Assembly (NCBI GenBank): GCA_902363395.1
Contig: CABIZZ010000001.1
Coordinates: 1,240,001 to 1,304,000, forward strand
DNA: 64,000 nucleotides
Direction: 5' to 3'
From: Streptococcaceae bacterium
GTDB taxonomy: Bacteria > Bacillota > Bacilli > Lactobacillales > Streptococcaceae
In this document: in pieces, positions 27,847-36,008 of the stretch
How the letters are laid out: the number at the start of each line of letters is the position of its first letter
How positions within the stretch are numbered: the first letter of the stretch is position 1
Notes under the pieces: generated by a model
What the model was told of the DNA's origin: nothing
What the model saw: only the letters and a program-made list of their open reading frames with translations
The model's database searches: none
Translations under genes and position numbers: made by a program

Positions 27847-27873
27847 AAAATTCTCCCCTTAAGGGAGAATTTC
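27847..27873. terminator. Terminator after ribF
   Basis: AAATTCTCCC and GGGAGAATTT pair around a short loop, just after the ribF stop. Confidence 0.8.
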
Positions 27874-27882
27874 TAACAAAAA

Positions 27883-28800
27883 TTATCTGGTCCATTGACG
27901 AGCCATGATCTCATCCTGACGCAGTTGCTCGACGAGGGCTTCTACACTGTCAAATTTGACCATTTCTCGAATCTTGTCTAACCAAAAAATCCGAATCGTA
28001 TGTCCATAAATATCTTTTGAAAAATCAAAGATATTGGCTTCAAAGCGAAGTTCCGTCCCATCAAAGGTCGAGTTTTTCCCTACAGAGGCCATCCCACGGT
28101 GACGTTGTCCTAGCACCTCTACTTCGACGACATAAACACCATCTTGAGGGAGATGGGTGCGATCGATCGGTGCCAGATTGGCTGTTGGAAAACCAATAGT
28201 ACGACCTCGTGCATCCCCATGGACTACAATGCCACGACTGGATAAGGGATACCCCAAAAGATCAGTTGCTTCTTTGACCTGGCCTGATGCAATCGCCTGC
28301 CGAATACGAGTTGAGCTGATTTTTTCGCCCTGGTCTAGCACAGGTGGAACGACGATGACTTGACCCTTAAAATAGGTTTCTAGATCACTAGCTACTTTCT
28401 TATCGCTACCAAAGCTATAATCAAAGCCTGCCACTAAGACACGCGCCCGAAGTGCTGTTAGGTAGGCCGCAACGAATTCTTGCGCCGTATGAGCCGCAAA
28501 ATCACTGGTAAAATCAATGAGATATAGATCATCGACTCCAAGTTCTTCCATCCGTTTAAAGCGCTCCTCTGGATTTTGGAGGTGGAGGAGTAATTCTGGC
28601 TGGTAACGGGCAAAAGCCAATTTTGGAGATTCTGGAAAGGTCAAAACAGCTACTCGAAGTCCCTGCTCATCGGCAATGATGCGAGCTGTCCGAAAGAGCT
28701 CCTGGTGCCCTCGATGGAGACCGTCAAAATAGCCCAAGACAAGAACAGTATCTGCTTGAGCTTTTATTTCTTTTTCACTAGTTACATAACAAATGTTCAT
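27883..28800 (-). CDS. ribF: Bifunctional riboflavin kinase / FAD synthetase
   Basis: Makes FMN then FAD from riboflavin and ATP. The 305-residue product has the adenylyltransferase motif GYFDGLHRGHQELF (about 23-36) and SSTRIRQAI in the N-terminal domain, then the kinase signature GRTIGFPTANL. ATG 28800 is preferred, but a GTG six codons earlier (28818), inside the end of truB, is possible since neither has a strong ribosome-binding site. It lies 4 bases after truB and is probably translationally coupled. Confidence 0.92.
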   Translation of the reverse strand: MNICYVTSEKEIKAQADTVLVLGYFDGLHRGHQELFRTARIIADEQGLRVAVLTFPESPKLAFARYQPELLLHLQNPEERFKRMEELGVDDLYLIDFTSDFAAHTAQEFVAAYLTALRARVLVAGFDYSFGSDKKVASDLETYFKGQVIVVPPVLDQGEKISSTRIRQAIASGQVKEATDLLGYPLSSRGIVVHGDARGRTIGFPTANLAPIDRTHLPQDGVYVVEVEVLGQRHRGMASVGKNSTFDGTELRFEANIFDFSKDIYGHTIRIFWLDKIREMVKFDSVEALVEQLRQDEIMARQWTR

Positions 28801-28804
28801 AAAT

Positions 28805-29701
28805 TTATTGTAACACACTTTCTGTCAGAAAAACCTTGCGAGGTTTGTAAAGTTCTTCCCTTTTCTCCAAAATGGCTACCAATTTCCCTTGGTAAAACGC
28901 AGCTAACTCTCTGGCTTCGCTCTCAACTGGAATAAAGCGTCCCACTTGGACTTCGCCAACTTCTTCAACTGTCAGCTCTACTTTTTCCAGATCCCCGGTT
29001 CCAATCTCAAGTGGATGAAGGAAGCTCAAATCTCCTTGAGCTACTTTTTCAACAAGCTCTTCCAGGGTCAGGGCATCATCCAGTGACAAACCGGCAGCAC
29101 TGGTTCGGGTCAGATGGGACATATGGGCTGCATAGCCTAGCTTTTGGCCCAAATCCACCGACAAGGTCCGGATATAGGTCCCCTTGCTGCATTTGACCCG
29201 GAAGCGAAAACGGGCTAGTCCTTCCTCGTAGCTAATCTCACTAGTGCGCGTAAATTCATAAATCGTCACCTGTCGGACAGGCCGTTCCACTTCTTCTCCT
29301 GCCCGTGCATATTCATAGAGTTTGCGCCCATTTACCTTGACTGCTGAGTACATAGGCGGTATCTGATCGATCTCTCCCACCATCTGGGCAATCATGCGAT
29401 CGACCTCTGTTGCATCTAAAGGCACTTCCACTGGGGTCCCCTCAACAACATCCCCGCTGGTATCCTCTGTCGTCGTAGAAAATCCCAAAGTGATTTCTCC
29501 CTCGTAGACCTTGCCTTCATCTTGCATAAATTCGACCATCCGGGTCGCCTTGCCAACTGCAATCGGAAGCACTCCCACCACATCAGGATCCAGCGTTCCC
29601 CCATGGCCAATCTTCTTGGTACCTAAGATTTTTCTCAGTTTAAAAACCGCATCATGGGACGTCATTCCTGCTTCTTTTTTTAAGTTGATAATACCATTCA
29701 T
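28805..29701 (-). CDS. truB: tRNA pseudouridine-55 synthase
   Basis: Converts U55 of tRNA to pseudouridine. The 298-residue product contains the catalytic loop [16 protein letters not shown] with the nucleophilic Asp (about residue 38) and the [11 protein letters not shown] motif. It is complete and in frame. Its 5' third is duplicated as a broken copy at 30886-31140, with a short island between. The immediate upstream DNA differs from that of the broken copy beyond about 25 bases, so the promoter has probably been exchanged; TAATATAAC near 29745 is a weak candidate. Confidence 0.95.
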   Translation of the reverse strand: MNGIINLKKEAGMTSHDAVFKLRKILGTKKIGHGGTLDPDVVGVLPIAVGKATRMVEFMQDEGKVYEGEITLGFSTTTEDTSGDVVEGTPVEVPLDATEVDRMIAQMVGEIDQIPPMYSAVKVNGRKLYEYARAGEEVERPVRQVTIYEFTRTSEISYEEGLARFRFRVKCSKGTYIRTLSVDLGQKLGYAAHMSHLTRTSAAGLSLDDALTLEELVEKVAQGDLSFLHPLEIGTGDLEKVELTVEEVGEVQVGRFIPVESEARELAAFYQGKLVAILEKREELYKPRKVFLTESVLQ

Positions 29702-29866
29702 GTCTTGCTTTCTAGTTTCCTCTCTTCAGTTGTGGTCAATAAAGTTATATTAACTCGTTCTAGTATCTTTTAAACCATCCTCTCATGCCTTTAATTAGGC
29801 TAGTGACACCTTTTTAATATTTCTTTTAATGCAGTATCAATAATAAATCTATAGGTAAATACCCTA

Positions 29867-30628
29867 CTATTCATCTCTATTTCTCCAATTCTTTATGATA
29901 TTATAAATAGAATGTATCAGAAGAATTACTAATAATAAGAACCAAGAGCGTAATGATACCAAACTGACAACCACAACAAGCAAAGCTGATAAAAAATAAA
30001 TGATAAACGCCTCTAACTTGGAAGGTCTTCTCCCCTCTGGAAGCATATCTAAATGTTCCTTCGTTAGAGCTGAGCGGTCACTGAATTGATAAAAGTAACG
30101 ATATCTTGCAGATAAAGAATCAATATCTAAAAAGTCATATCCCCTAATATAATCAACTATATAAAACATCAGTAAACTGTCAATTTCGTCAATATTTTCA
30201 GTATAGAGAGAAAAGTTTCTCTTTCCAGCAATTGCAATATTACTTGCAGCATAAACGGCAATCGGAATGCCATCTTTTGTCACAGGTAGAATATCTCCTT
30301 TACTACCTGAACCTACACACTTCATTTCATAGTTGTTTAAATTGAATTGAAAAACTCCATGCCAATATGCTTGTTCCCATAAATGATCAAATCTTTCTTC
30401 TTCAAAATAAATCAAATCCTTATTTAACCCTCTTGCGACTATTCTTTTTCTTTTAGAAATGTATTCTGATGCTTTCAAGACAAGAATTTCTACATCTTTT
30501 GCATATAGACGATAACCTTCCTCTTCTTGAACGATTTCAATTCTTTCAGTCCAATGTTCATCTTCAGGTAATTTTGACTGAAGGATAAATCCTTCTGAGT
30601 TTCCACGTAATTGTAATTGTATTTCCAT
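29867..30628 (-). CDS. Hypothetical protein with two C-terminal membrane helices
   Basis: A 253-residue AT-rich frame starting MEIQLQLRGNSEGF. The first 200 residues are soluble and acidic; residues about 205-245 form two adjacent hydrophobic helices (IIYFLSALLVVVVSLVSL, LLLVILLIHSIYNII) before a basic tail. A GGGTGGT sequence precedes the ATG and is shared with the end of a 14-codon frame upstream. No family recognised. It lies between the intact and the broken truB, beside a DUF4176-like remnant, so it may belong to a type VII secretion-related cluster remnant; this is inference. Confidence 0.65.
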   Translation of the reverse strand: MEIQLQLRGNSEGFILQSKLPEDEHWTERIEIVQEEEGYRLYAKDVEILVLKASEYISKRKRIVARGLNKDLIYFEEERFDHLWEQAYWHGVFQFNLNNYEMKCVGSGSKGDILPVTKDGIPIAVYAASNIAIAGKRNFSLYTENIDEIDSLLMFYIVDYIRGYDFLDIDSLSARYRYFYQFSDRSALTKEHLDMLPEGRRPSKLEAFIIYFLSALLVVVVSLVSLRSWFLLLVILLIHSIYNIIKNWRNRDE

Positions 30629-30631
30629 GTT

Positions 30632-30676
30632 TTACCACCCTATTGATAAGCCCAATCCAAATGGTCCTAGTTTCAT
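30632..30676 (-). CDS. Possible 14-residue leader peptide MKLGPFGLGLSIGW
   Basis: An ATG preceded by AAAAGGAGATC at ideal spacing opens a 14-codon frame whose stop lies three bases before the ATG of the 253-residue gene. The site is the strongest ribosome-binding sequence in the region, so the peptide may be translated and coupled to the next gene. It may also be the remaining start of a decayed larger gene. Confidence 0.4.
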   Translation of the reverse strand: MKLGPFGLGLSIGW

Positions 30677-30689
30677 TTTTGATCTCCTT

Positions 30690-30856
30690 TTAAGTAACTG
30701 AACAATGATTAACAATCATGACAGGCTCCACACCTTCTCTCACCCGAATAACACTCCCAATCGGTAAAATGGAAACTTTTAATAGCTCAAAGCTTGATAT
30801 TAAAAATGTATAATCTCTTAATCTACCCCCATTTTTTTCAAATTATATTTGGACAT
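30690..30856 (-). pseudogene. DUF4176-like remnant, frameshifted
   Basis: The minus strand reads MSKYNLKKMG, then after one added base in a run of five Gs (30826-30830) continues through LRDYTFLISSFELLK and ILPIGSVIRVREGVEPVMIV to a stop at 30690. The LPIGSV...PVMIV core resembles the DUF4176 family found in type VII secretion toxin clusters. As it stands the frame stops after 12 codons. The C-terminal half of a normal member is missing. Confidence 0.45.
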
Positions 30857-30885
30857 ATTTTACATGGCAGATTGAAAGTCTCCTT

Positions 30886-31140
30886 TTAAACCCCACTTGC
30901 ATCCCCCGTCGTGGTAGAAAAGCCCAAAGTGGTTTCTCCTTCATAGATTTTGCCTTCATCTTGCATAAATTCGACCATCTGGATCGCTTTTCCAACTGCA
31001 ATCGGAAGCACTCCCACCACATCAGGATCCAGCATTCCCCCATGACCGATCTTCTTGGTTCCTAGGATTTTTCGCGGTTTAAAGACCACATCATGTGAAG
31101 TCATCCCTGCTTCTTTTTTTACATTGATAATTCCGTCTAT
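30886..31140 (-). pseudogene. Broken 5' duplicate of truB
   Basis: About 71 of 83 residues match the N terminus of the intact TruB, including [16 protein letters not shown] (Thr to Met before the catalytic Asp). The start codon has become ATA, and homology ends at a stop after SGV. A GTG at 31182 could still open a 98-codon frame, but the truncated product would lack two thirds of the enzyme. The old promoter (TGGTATAAT, about 31192-31200) is still upstream, suggesting this is the original position and the intact copy's 5' part is the newer one, or the reverse. Confidence 0.85.
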
Positions 31141-31182
31141 CTGATTTGCTCTTTCTAGCTCATGTGTGACCACCCTAGTCAC

Positions 31183-31503
31183 CGACCCTTTATTATACCA
31201 TGAAAATTAAATACATTCTATCAGTTACCAATTAAGTGCGGATAGTTGATTTTACTATATTTTAGGTACTGTCAGATAATGCTCAAACGAATAAAAACGT
31301 AGTCAATTACGTAGTCACTCGATTGCCGTTATAACAGAAAATAGAAAAGGCTGAATAAACAACCTTTTTATTTTTTATCTAGCCAATTTGAACCTTACTT
31401 ACTGTTTCTATACTTAAATCTTCAAATCGCTTCTTTCCGGACCGTAGCCAGGTAATGGCTTTTGGTAAATATTTCATTTCTTTGATCGATATGATATAAT
31501 CAT
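31183..31503. other. Intergenic region with no recognised gene
   Basis: AT-rich. It contains a good -10 (TATAAT, 31192-31197 minus strand) for the truB remnant, a short direct repeat ACGTAGTCA-ATT-ACGTAGTCA near 31300, a possible AAAAGG/CCTTTTT hairpin near 31347-31368, and the promoter of the small RNA at 31495-31500. No frame with a ribosome-binding site was found. Confidence 0.6.
31492..31500 (+). promoter_or_regulatory. Extended -10 promoter of the small RNA
   Basis: TGATATAAT is a perfect extended -10. The expected start is at about 31506-31508, at the base of the first stem of the small RNA. Confidence 0.65.
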
Positions 31504-31594
31504 GGTAGGTCTAAGGTGCTTTCGCCCCAACCTACCAGAGCCTTACTTGAACCGCTTTGCTTTGCGTGGCTTGCGTTCTTTTGGCTCTTTTTTT
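31504..31594 (+). ncRNA. Unassigned small structured RNA with terminator
   Basis: About 90 bases between an extended -10 promoter and a T run. Stem 1: GGTAGGT and ACCTACC enclosing a C-rich hairpin (GGTGC-TTTC-GCCCC). Stem 2: AGAGCC and GGCTCT, directly before eight Ts, enclosing GAAC-CGC...GCG...GTTC. No start codon with a ribosome-binding site. It lacks the GGAA-type core of SRP RNA and the TTTAAG promoter of CiaR-controlled csRNAs. It ends 134 bases before the flavoprotein gene, which has its own promoter, so it is more likely an independent sRNA than a leader. Confidence 0.6.
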
Positions 31595-31698
31595 AATTAT
31601 TTACAGTAAAAAACGAGACTTCTTGTCCCTGTTTCCTCGTTCTGATGAGCCTTTTAAAAATCCCGTAGCAGATTTCAGACTTTTTAATATGGGTTTGA

Positions 31699-31707
31699 TA
31701 CAATAGA
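31699..31707 (+). promoter_or_regulatory. Extended -10 promoter of the flavoprotein gene
   Basis: TGATACAAT lies about 21 bases upstream of the AGAAGG ribosome-binding sequence of the gene at 31729. Confidence 0.5.
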
Positions 31708-31728
31708 AAACGAAAGAAGGTGTAACAT

Positions 31729-33045
31729 ATGTTAATGTATGATGTTATTGTTATTGGATTTGGTAAAGCTGGTAAAACACTCGCAGCGAAATTATCAAGC
31801 CAAGGGAAAAAAGTCGCTCTAATTGAAAAGAGCAAGTCTATGTATGGTGGGACTTGTATCAATATCGCTTGTATTCCAACCAAGACCTTGATTGTTGCCG
31901 CAGAAAAAGGCTTGGATTTTGAACAAGCTATGAGCGAAAAAAATGCAGTCACTACTCGTCTCAATGGCAAGAACTACGCAACCATTGCTGGAACGGGTGT
32001 AGACATCATCGATGCGGAAGCTCGTTTCCTTTCCAACAAGGTCATCGAAATTCAAGCTGGTGAGGAAAAGGAAGAATTGACAGCTGAGACCATTATTATT
32101 AATACTGGTGCGGTGCCAACTATCCTTCCAATCCCAGGACTGGCTGAAAGCAAGTTTGCAGTGGATTCAACCGGTATTCAACGTTTGGAAAATCTACCTA
32201 AACGCTTGGGTGTCCTTGGTGGTGGACCAATCGGATTGGAATTTGCCCATCTCTACAATACCCTGGGTAGCCAAGTAACGGTACTAGACGCTTCTGAAGC
32301 ATTCTTGCCACGGATTGAGCCAAGCATCGCAGCTCTTGCAAAAGGCTACCTTGAAGAAGATGGCATTCAATTCTTGCAAGGCGTTCATACCCAAGAAATC
32401 AAAGATGGTGAAGCTAGCTTAACCCTTGTAACCGATAAAGGAGACTTCGAGTTCGATATCCTCCTCTACGCAACAGGACGTAAGCCAAATACAGCTGGTC
32501 TTGGTCTTGAGAACACAGACATCCAAGTCACTGATCGTGGAGCGATTCAAGTCAACCGTCATTTGGAAACCAGCGTCCCCGGTGTCTTTGCAGTTGGGGA
32601 TGTCAATGGTGGTCCTCAGTTCACCTATATGTCCCTCGATGACTTCCGCATCGTCTTCAACTACCTTACAGGAGATGGTAGCTACAATCTCGAAACACGC
32701 GGAAACTATGCGACAACACTCTTCATTGCTCCTCCATTGGCCCAAGTCGGCTTGACTGAGCAAGAAGCACGCGACAAAGGACTTCCAGTGGCTGTCAAAG
32801 AATTGCCAGTTGCTGCCATGCCACGTGGCCATGTCAATGCAGACCTTCGAGGTGCTTTCAAAGCTGTGGTCAACCCAGAAACCAAAGAAATTCTTGGAGC
32901 AACTCTCTTTGGAGAAGCCGCAGGTGAACTCATCAACCTGATCACTATGGCCATGGACAACAAGATCCCTTATACTTACATCGCAAAACAAATCTTTACC
33001 CACCCAACTATGGCAGAAAACCTAAACGATCTCTTTGCGATTTAA
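31729..33045 (+). CDS. Har/RclA-like pyridine nucleotide-disulfide oxidoreductase
   Basis: FAD-dependent reductase of 438 residues. FAD loop GFGKAGKTLAAKL (10-22), redox-active CX4C in GTCINIACIP (C43, C48), NAD loop GGGPIGLEFA (about 170), the second FAD motif GVFAVGDVNGG and the dimer-interface HPTMAE at the C terminus are intact. It resembles the pneumococcal hypothiocyanous acid reductase Har and E. coli RclA more than lipoamide dehydrogenase or glutathione reductase. That role would protect an oral streptococcus from the lactoperoxidase product HOSCN. Single gene with its own promoter and terminator. Confidence 0.85.
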   Translation: MLMYDVIVIGFGKAGKTLAAKLSSQGKKVALIEKSKSMYGGTCINIACIPTKTLIVAAEKGLDFEQAMSEKNAVTTRLNGKNYATIAGTGVDIIDAEARFLSNKVIEIQAGEEKEELTAETIIINTGAVPTILPIPGLAESKFAVDSTGIQRLENLPKRLGVLGGGPIGLEFAHLYNTLGSQVTVLDASEAFLPRIEPSIAALAKGYLEEDGIQFLQGVHTQEIKDGEASLTLVTDKGDFEFDILLYATGRKPNTAGLGLENTDIQVTDRGAIQVNRHLETSVPGVFAVGDVNGGPQFTYMSLDDFRIVFNYLTGDGSYNLETRGNYATTLFIAPPLAQVGLTEQEARDKGLPVAVKELPVAAMPRGHVNADLRGAFKAVVNPETKEILGATLFGEAAGELINLITMAMDNKIPYTYIAKQIFTHPTMAENLNDLFAI

Positions 33046-33052
33046 CTAACAT

Positions 33053-33080
33053 AAAAAAGCTGGAAAATTCCAGCTTTTTT
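33053..33080. terminator. Bidirectional terminator after the flavoprotein gene
   Basis: AAAAAAGCTGGAA and TTCCAGCTTTTTT pair around AA; it also serves the convergent hydrolase gene. Confidence 0.85.
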
Positions 33081-33879
33081 AGTTTAAGAATCCACAGACA
33101 GCCTCTTGAAATGCTTTATTTTCTTCATACAGAGCATGACCTGAATGCTTAAGAATAAGGAGCTGACAATCCAAAATCGCTGTTGCCAGTTCCTTGGATC
33201 CATCCACACCAATCACATCATCTTCAAGCGCACCAAGAACCAAAGTCGGACATTGAATTTCTTTTAAGACCTCAAGGCTATTATGTTCCAGGCAAGACTG
33301 GGACTGAATGACAATTCGTTTTTCATCTTTAATTCGACCCAGGCGACCCATAATATTATAAAGGAACCGCCACTTTTGATAGCTCTTTTGTGTGTAGGAG
33401 TGCTGTGCAATATCCAGCATGAGATGCTTAAAATTTCCAGATTGACTGAGTTTTTGCCAATACTCAATTCGTTCTCTAGCAAGTTGACTAGGCTTCGCTG
33501 TTGTCACAGCTAGGATGAGCTTTTGAACCCTTTCTGGAAAATCTGTAGCTAGCCATTGAGCAATCATTCCACCTTGTGAAATCCCCATGATATAAGCGGT
33601 ATCTAGGTTTAGTGTCTCCATTGCTTCTGCTACATCTGCTGCCATATCTCGTGTCGTATAGGCCTGCCTCAACTCATTGATTCGAGAAAAAACATAGATT
33701 TTATAATGCTTAGCAAGTAGACGATAAGAGAGGGAAAAGAGCTGGGCCTTTCCTTTAACCGTCTGCACCCCATCCCCCAAGCCTGGTATGATAACGAGAG
33801 GCTGTTTTCCTTTACCAAAGGTCACATAGTCCATGCTCTTATTGTTAAAATATAAGGTTTTCCCTTTTGTTGAAGACAT
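33079..33879 (-). CDS. Alpha/beta hydrolase
   Basis: A 266-residue cytoplasmic alpha/beta-hydrolase-fold protein. Nucleophile elbow GISQGG (Ser about residue 102), acid within LVLGALEDDVIG and the terminal His in LKHSGHALYEE give a complete triad. The oxyanion-loop region IIPGLGDGVQT is near residue 30. Substrate is not predictable. Convergent with the flavoprotein gene and 31 bases after the GNAT gene. Confidence 0.85.
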   Translation of the reverse strand: MSSTKGKTLYFNNKSMDYVTFGKGKQPLVIIPGLGDGVQTVKGKAQLFSLSYRLLAKHYKIYVFSRINELRQAYTTRDMAADVAEAMETLNLDTAYIMGISQGGMIAQWLATDFPERVQKLILAVTTAKPSQLARERIEYWQKLSQSGNFKHLMLDIAQHSYTQKSYQKWRFLYNIMGRLGRIKDEKRIVIQSQSCLEHNSLEVLKEIQCPTLVLGALEDDVIGVDGSKELATAILDCQLLILKHSGHALYEENKAFQEAVCGFLN

Positions 33880-33910
33880 TACTTCGTTCCCTCTACTATT
33901 TTTTCATGAT

Positions 33911-34354
33911 TCATTTATGTTGAGTTTTTAAATGCAAGGCAAAGCCGGCAGTCACTTTTTCAAATCCAACTGCCTGATAAAACTGATGTGCAGCATTTCG
34001 TTCAGCGGTTAATCCACTATTTAAAGCCAGTGCCTCAACTCCTTCTTTTACCGCTTGTTTTTTCAATTCATCGATTAGCCTACTAGCAATTCCTTGTCGT
34101 CTTGTTTCTTTTGCAACTGACAAAGCTAAAATACGATAGTAAGATCCATCTACTTCAAAAAAGAAGAGCTTTGCATAACCTAAGAAACCTAAAATTTCTC
34201 CGTTTCTTTCAGCTAGAAGACAGCCATAATGTGGTTGAGAAAGAATCATTTCTAAACGTCGAGACAGCTTAGAAGCGGTCGTTGGATAGCCCAAGTCTTC
34301 GTATAAAGATAGTAGGGCTTCAGCATCTTTCATGGTTGCTTTTCGTATCTGCAT
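33911..34354 (-). CDS. GNAT-family acetyltransferase
   Basis: A 147-residue N-acetyltransferase. The acetyl-CoA loop is in VAKETRRQGIASRLIDEL (about 79-96, Q/RxxGxA pattern) and the C-terminal NAAHQFYQAVGFEKV matches the family's last motif. The acceptor is unknown. It lies 9 bases after the DUF2130 gene and is probably cotranscribed with it. Confidence 0.88.
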   Translation of the reverse strand: MQIRKATMKDAEALLSLYEDLGYPTTASKLSRRLEMILSQPHYGCLLAERNGEILGFLGYAKLFFFEVDGSYYRILALSVAKETRRQGIASRLIDELKKQAVKEGVEALALNSGLTAERNAAHQFYQAVGFEKVTAGFALHLKTQHK

Positions 34355-34363
34355 AGGATCCTC

Positions 34364-35638
34364 CTATTCACCCCTCAGTGCTTCAAATTTCGCTTTCATG
34401 GTCGGATTTTTGCGGGTCAATTTTTTGACTGATACATCATCCAGCTTATTGTTGGCGAGGCGAAGTTGATTTTCGGATGTGGTGAGGAATTTCTTGACTT
34501 CTTCCATCCGCTTGATGGCTTTGTCGATTTCATCGATGGCCTTACCGAAGTTGACGGATGCTGAATTGTAGTTCTTGGCAAAGGCCACCTTGAAGGCGTC
34601 TAGGTCTTCTTCAAAGTGGGTGATGTCAATATTTTGATCACGGATAAGCGCTAACTCCTGCTTGTATTTAAGAGAGTTAAGTGCCGCATTGCGTAAGAGA
34701 CCAATCAACTGGATAAAGAACTGAGGACGAACGACATACATCTTCTCATACTCATGACTGACATCCACAATCCCTGTGTTGAAGTAGTCATTATCAGTTT
34801 CTAACATCGATACTAATACAGCATACTCACAGTTTTTTTCCCGACGGTCTTTGTCTAATTCTTTGTAAAAATCAGCGTTCTTATGCTTCTTCTCAGTTCC
34901 ATCCGCTTCATTTTTCATCTCAAACATGATGGAAATGAATTCTAGCCCATTTTCATCAAAATCACGGAAGATAAAGTCCCCTTTAGACCCACGAGCAGAA
35001 ACCTTGTTGTCCTTTTCGAAATAAGCGTTTGGAAAGGCAAAGCTACGGACCTTGTTAAACTCACTTTCCGCATACTGCTCCAGACTTTCCCCAATGGCCT
35101 TGGTTGATTGTTGGGCCTTGAAGTTCTTATAAAACTCAACCTGTTCATTGGCCGCCTTAAGCTGGGCCTCATAGTTTTGTTTCACCGAAGTCAGAGAAAG
35201 CTCGTTTTCTTTTTCTTGTAGAAGGAGCTGATTTTTGACCTGGTCTCTTTCTTTCTCTAGATTAGACAGTGTCTTTTGCAGTTGGTTTTCATGCTCCAAG
35301 CGCAAGGTCGCCAGCTGATTCTCAAGTTGTTGAACTTCTTTTTCTTTCTCTAGCAAGTTTTGACTAGCCGTTTGCTCCACCTCTTTTTTAGCCAATTCTT
35401 TTTCAGTATCAAACTGTTGAATCTGGTTTTGTAACTGGGCAATTTCTTGGTCCTTCTTGGCTAACTTCTCTTGCTGCTCATTAAGGGCCTTTTGCTCAGC
35501 TAAAGCCAACTCTTGCCGAATTCGCTCATGAATTTCCTTGTCAAACTCCGCTGTCCGTACCTGTGACAAGAGCTCGCTGTATTGACTTTCATTGACTATA
35601 AAAACTTCCCCACAGTTGGGACACTTGATTTCGTTCAT
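34364..35638 (-). CDS. DUF2130 family protein with coiled coil
   Basis: A 424-residue protein starting with a zinc-ribbon-like half (CPNCGEVF, residues 6-13), followed by a long coiled coil (about 35-175, rich in Glu, Gln and Lys) and the DUF2130 domain (about 180-400; IMFEMKNEADGTEKKHKNAD). DUF2130 is thought to be related to nuclease folds, and the EMK core fits a PD-(D/E)xK-like site; activity is unproven. Promoter TATAAT lies about 30 bases upstream, after the pcrA terminator. Confidence 0.85.
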   Translation of the reverse strand: MNEIKCPNCGEVFIVNESQYSELLSQVRTAEFDKEIHERIRQELALAEQKALNEQQEKLAKKDQEIAQLQNQIQQFDTEKELAKKEVEQTASQNLLEKEKEVQQLENQLATLRLEHENQLQKTLSNLEKERDQVKNQLLLQEKENELSLTSVKQNYEAQLKAANEQVEFYKNFKAQQSTKAIGESLEQYAESEFNKVRSFAFPNAYFEKDNKVSARGSKGDFIFRDFDENGLEFISIMFEMKNEADGTEKKHKNADFYKELDKDRREKNCEYAVLVSMLETDNDYFNTGIVDVSHEYEKMYVVRPQFFIQLIGLLRNAALNSLKYKQELALIRDQNIDITHFEEDLDAFKVAFAKNYNSASVNFGKAIDEIDKAIKRMEEVKKFLTTSENQLRLANNKLDDVSVKKLTRKNPTMKAKFEALRGE

Positions 35639-35692
35639 AACATGCCTCTTTCTCTATTCTTAGTATATTATATCATGCCACCTGTAAAATCA

Positions 35693-35719
35693 AAACCAGC
35701 AAGCTAAGCTTGCTGGTTT
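35693..35719 (-). terminator. Displaced pcrA terminator hairpin
   Basis: AAACCAGCAAGC and GCTTGCTGGTTT pair perfectly around TAA; on the minus strand a TTTTGATTTT tract follows. A diverged half of the same hairpin is next to the pcrA stop (35988-36008), with copy C of the structured repeat between. Confidence 0.75.
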
Positions 35720-35743
35720 CAACTGAATATTCATTCCTCTATA

Positions 35744-35881
35744 GAGACTTTTCTTAGGTGAGGCCGGTCGGCAGCGACTCCCTTTGGGATTCCATACCTT
35801 AGATTTGAGCCTTACGTCTCAAATCTACCGAGCACCAGAAACTTATGTGTTTCTGGTGCTTTCCTCACGGCGAAAAGTCTC
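35744..35881 (+). repeat. Structured interspersed repeat, copy C
   Basis: Outer arms GAGACTTTTC and GAAAAGTCTC pair perfectly, next to GGTGAG and CTCAC. Internal stems: ACTCCC-TTT-GGGATT, GATTTGAG/CTCAAATC, GCACCAGAAAC/GTTTCTGGTGC. Bases differ from copies A and B in every stem, yet pairing is kept, whereas TTAGGTGAG, GGCAGCGA, CTCACGGCG and the spacing are conserved. Confidence 0.8.
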
Positions 35882-35900
35882 AACCTATTCTGCACTATTC

Positions 35901-35927
35901 CCAGAAGTTCTTTTCTTGGAACTTTTT
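35901..35927 (+). terminator. Terminator-like hairpin beside repeat copy C
   Basis: AGAAGTTC and GGAACTTTTTCT can pair around a short T-rich loop. No plus-strand gene precedes it, so it may end a transcript arising from the repeat. Confidence 0.4.
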
Positions 35928-36008
35928 CTTGCAGTAACAAATTAGATCCTCAAGGAGATAGTGCATGTTTATGATCTGAAACAGTACACTTAGCTTACTG
36001 GCTTCAGT

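Noticed and set aside
31504..31594. SRP (4.5S) RNA
   Set aside because: It lacks the conserved GGTC...GGAAGGAAGCAGCC-type core, and the two-stem layout differs.
31593..31970. 125-codon minus-strand frame
   Set aside because: Opposite the start of the flavoprotein gene and its promoter; no translation signals.
35744..35881. Group II intron fragment at the pcrA terminator
   Set aside because: Insertion at a terminator fits group IIC behaviour, but there is no domain V-like hairpin and no reverse transcriptase.
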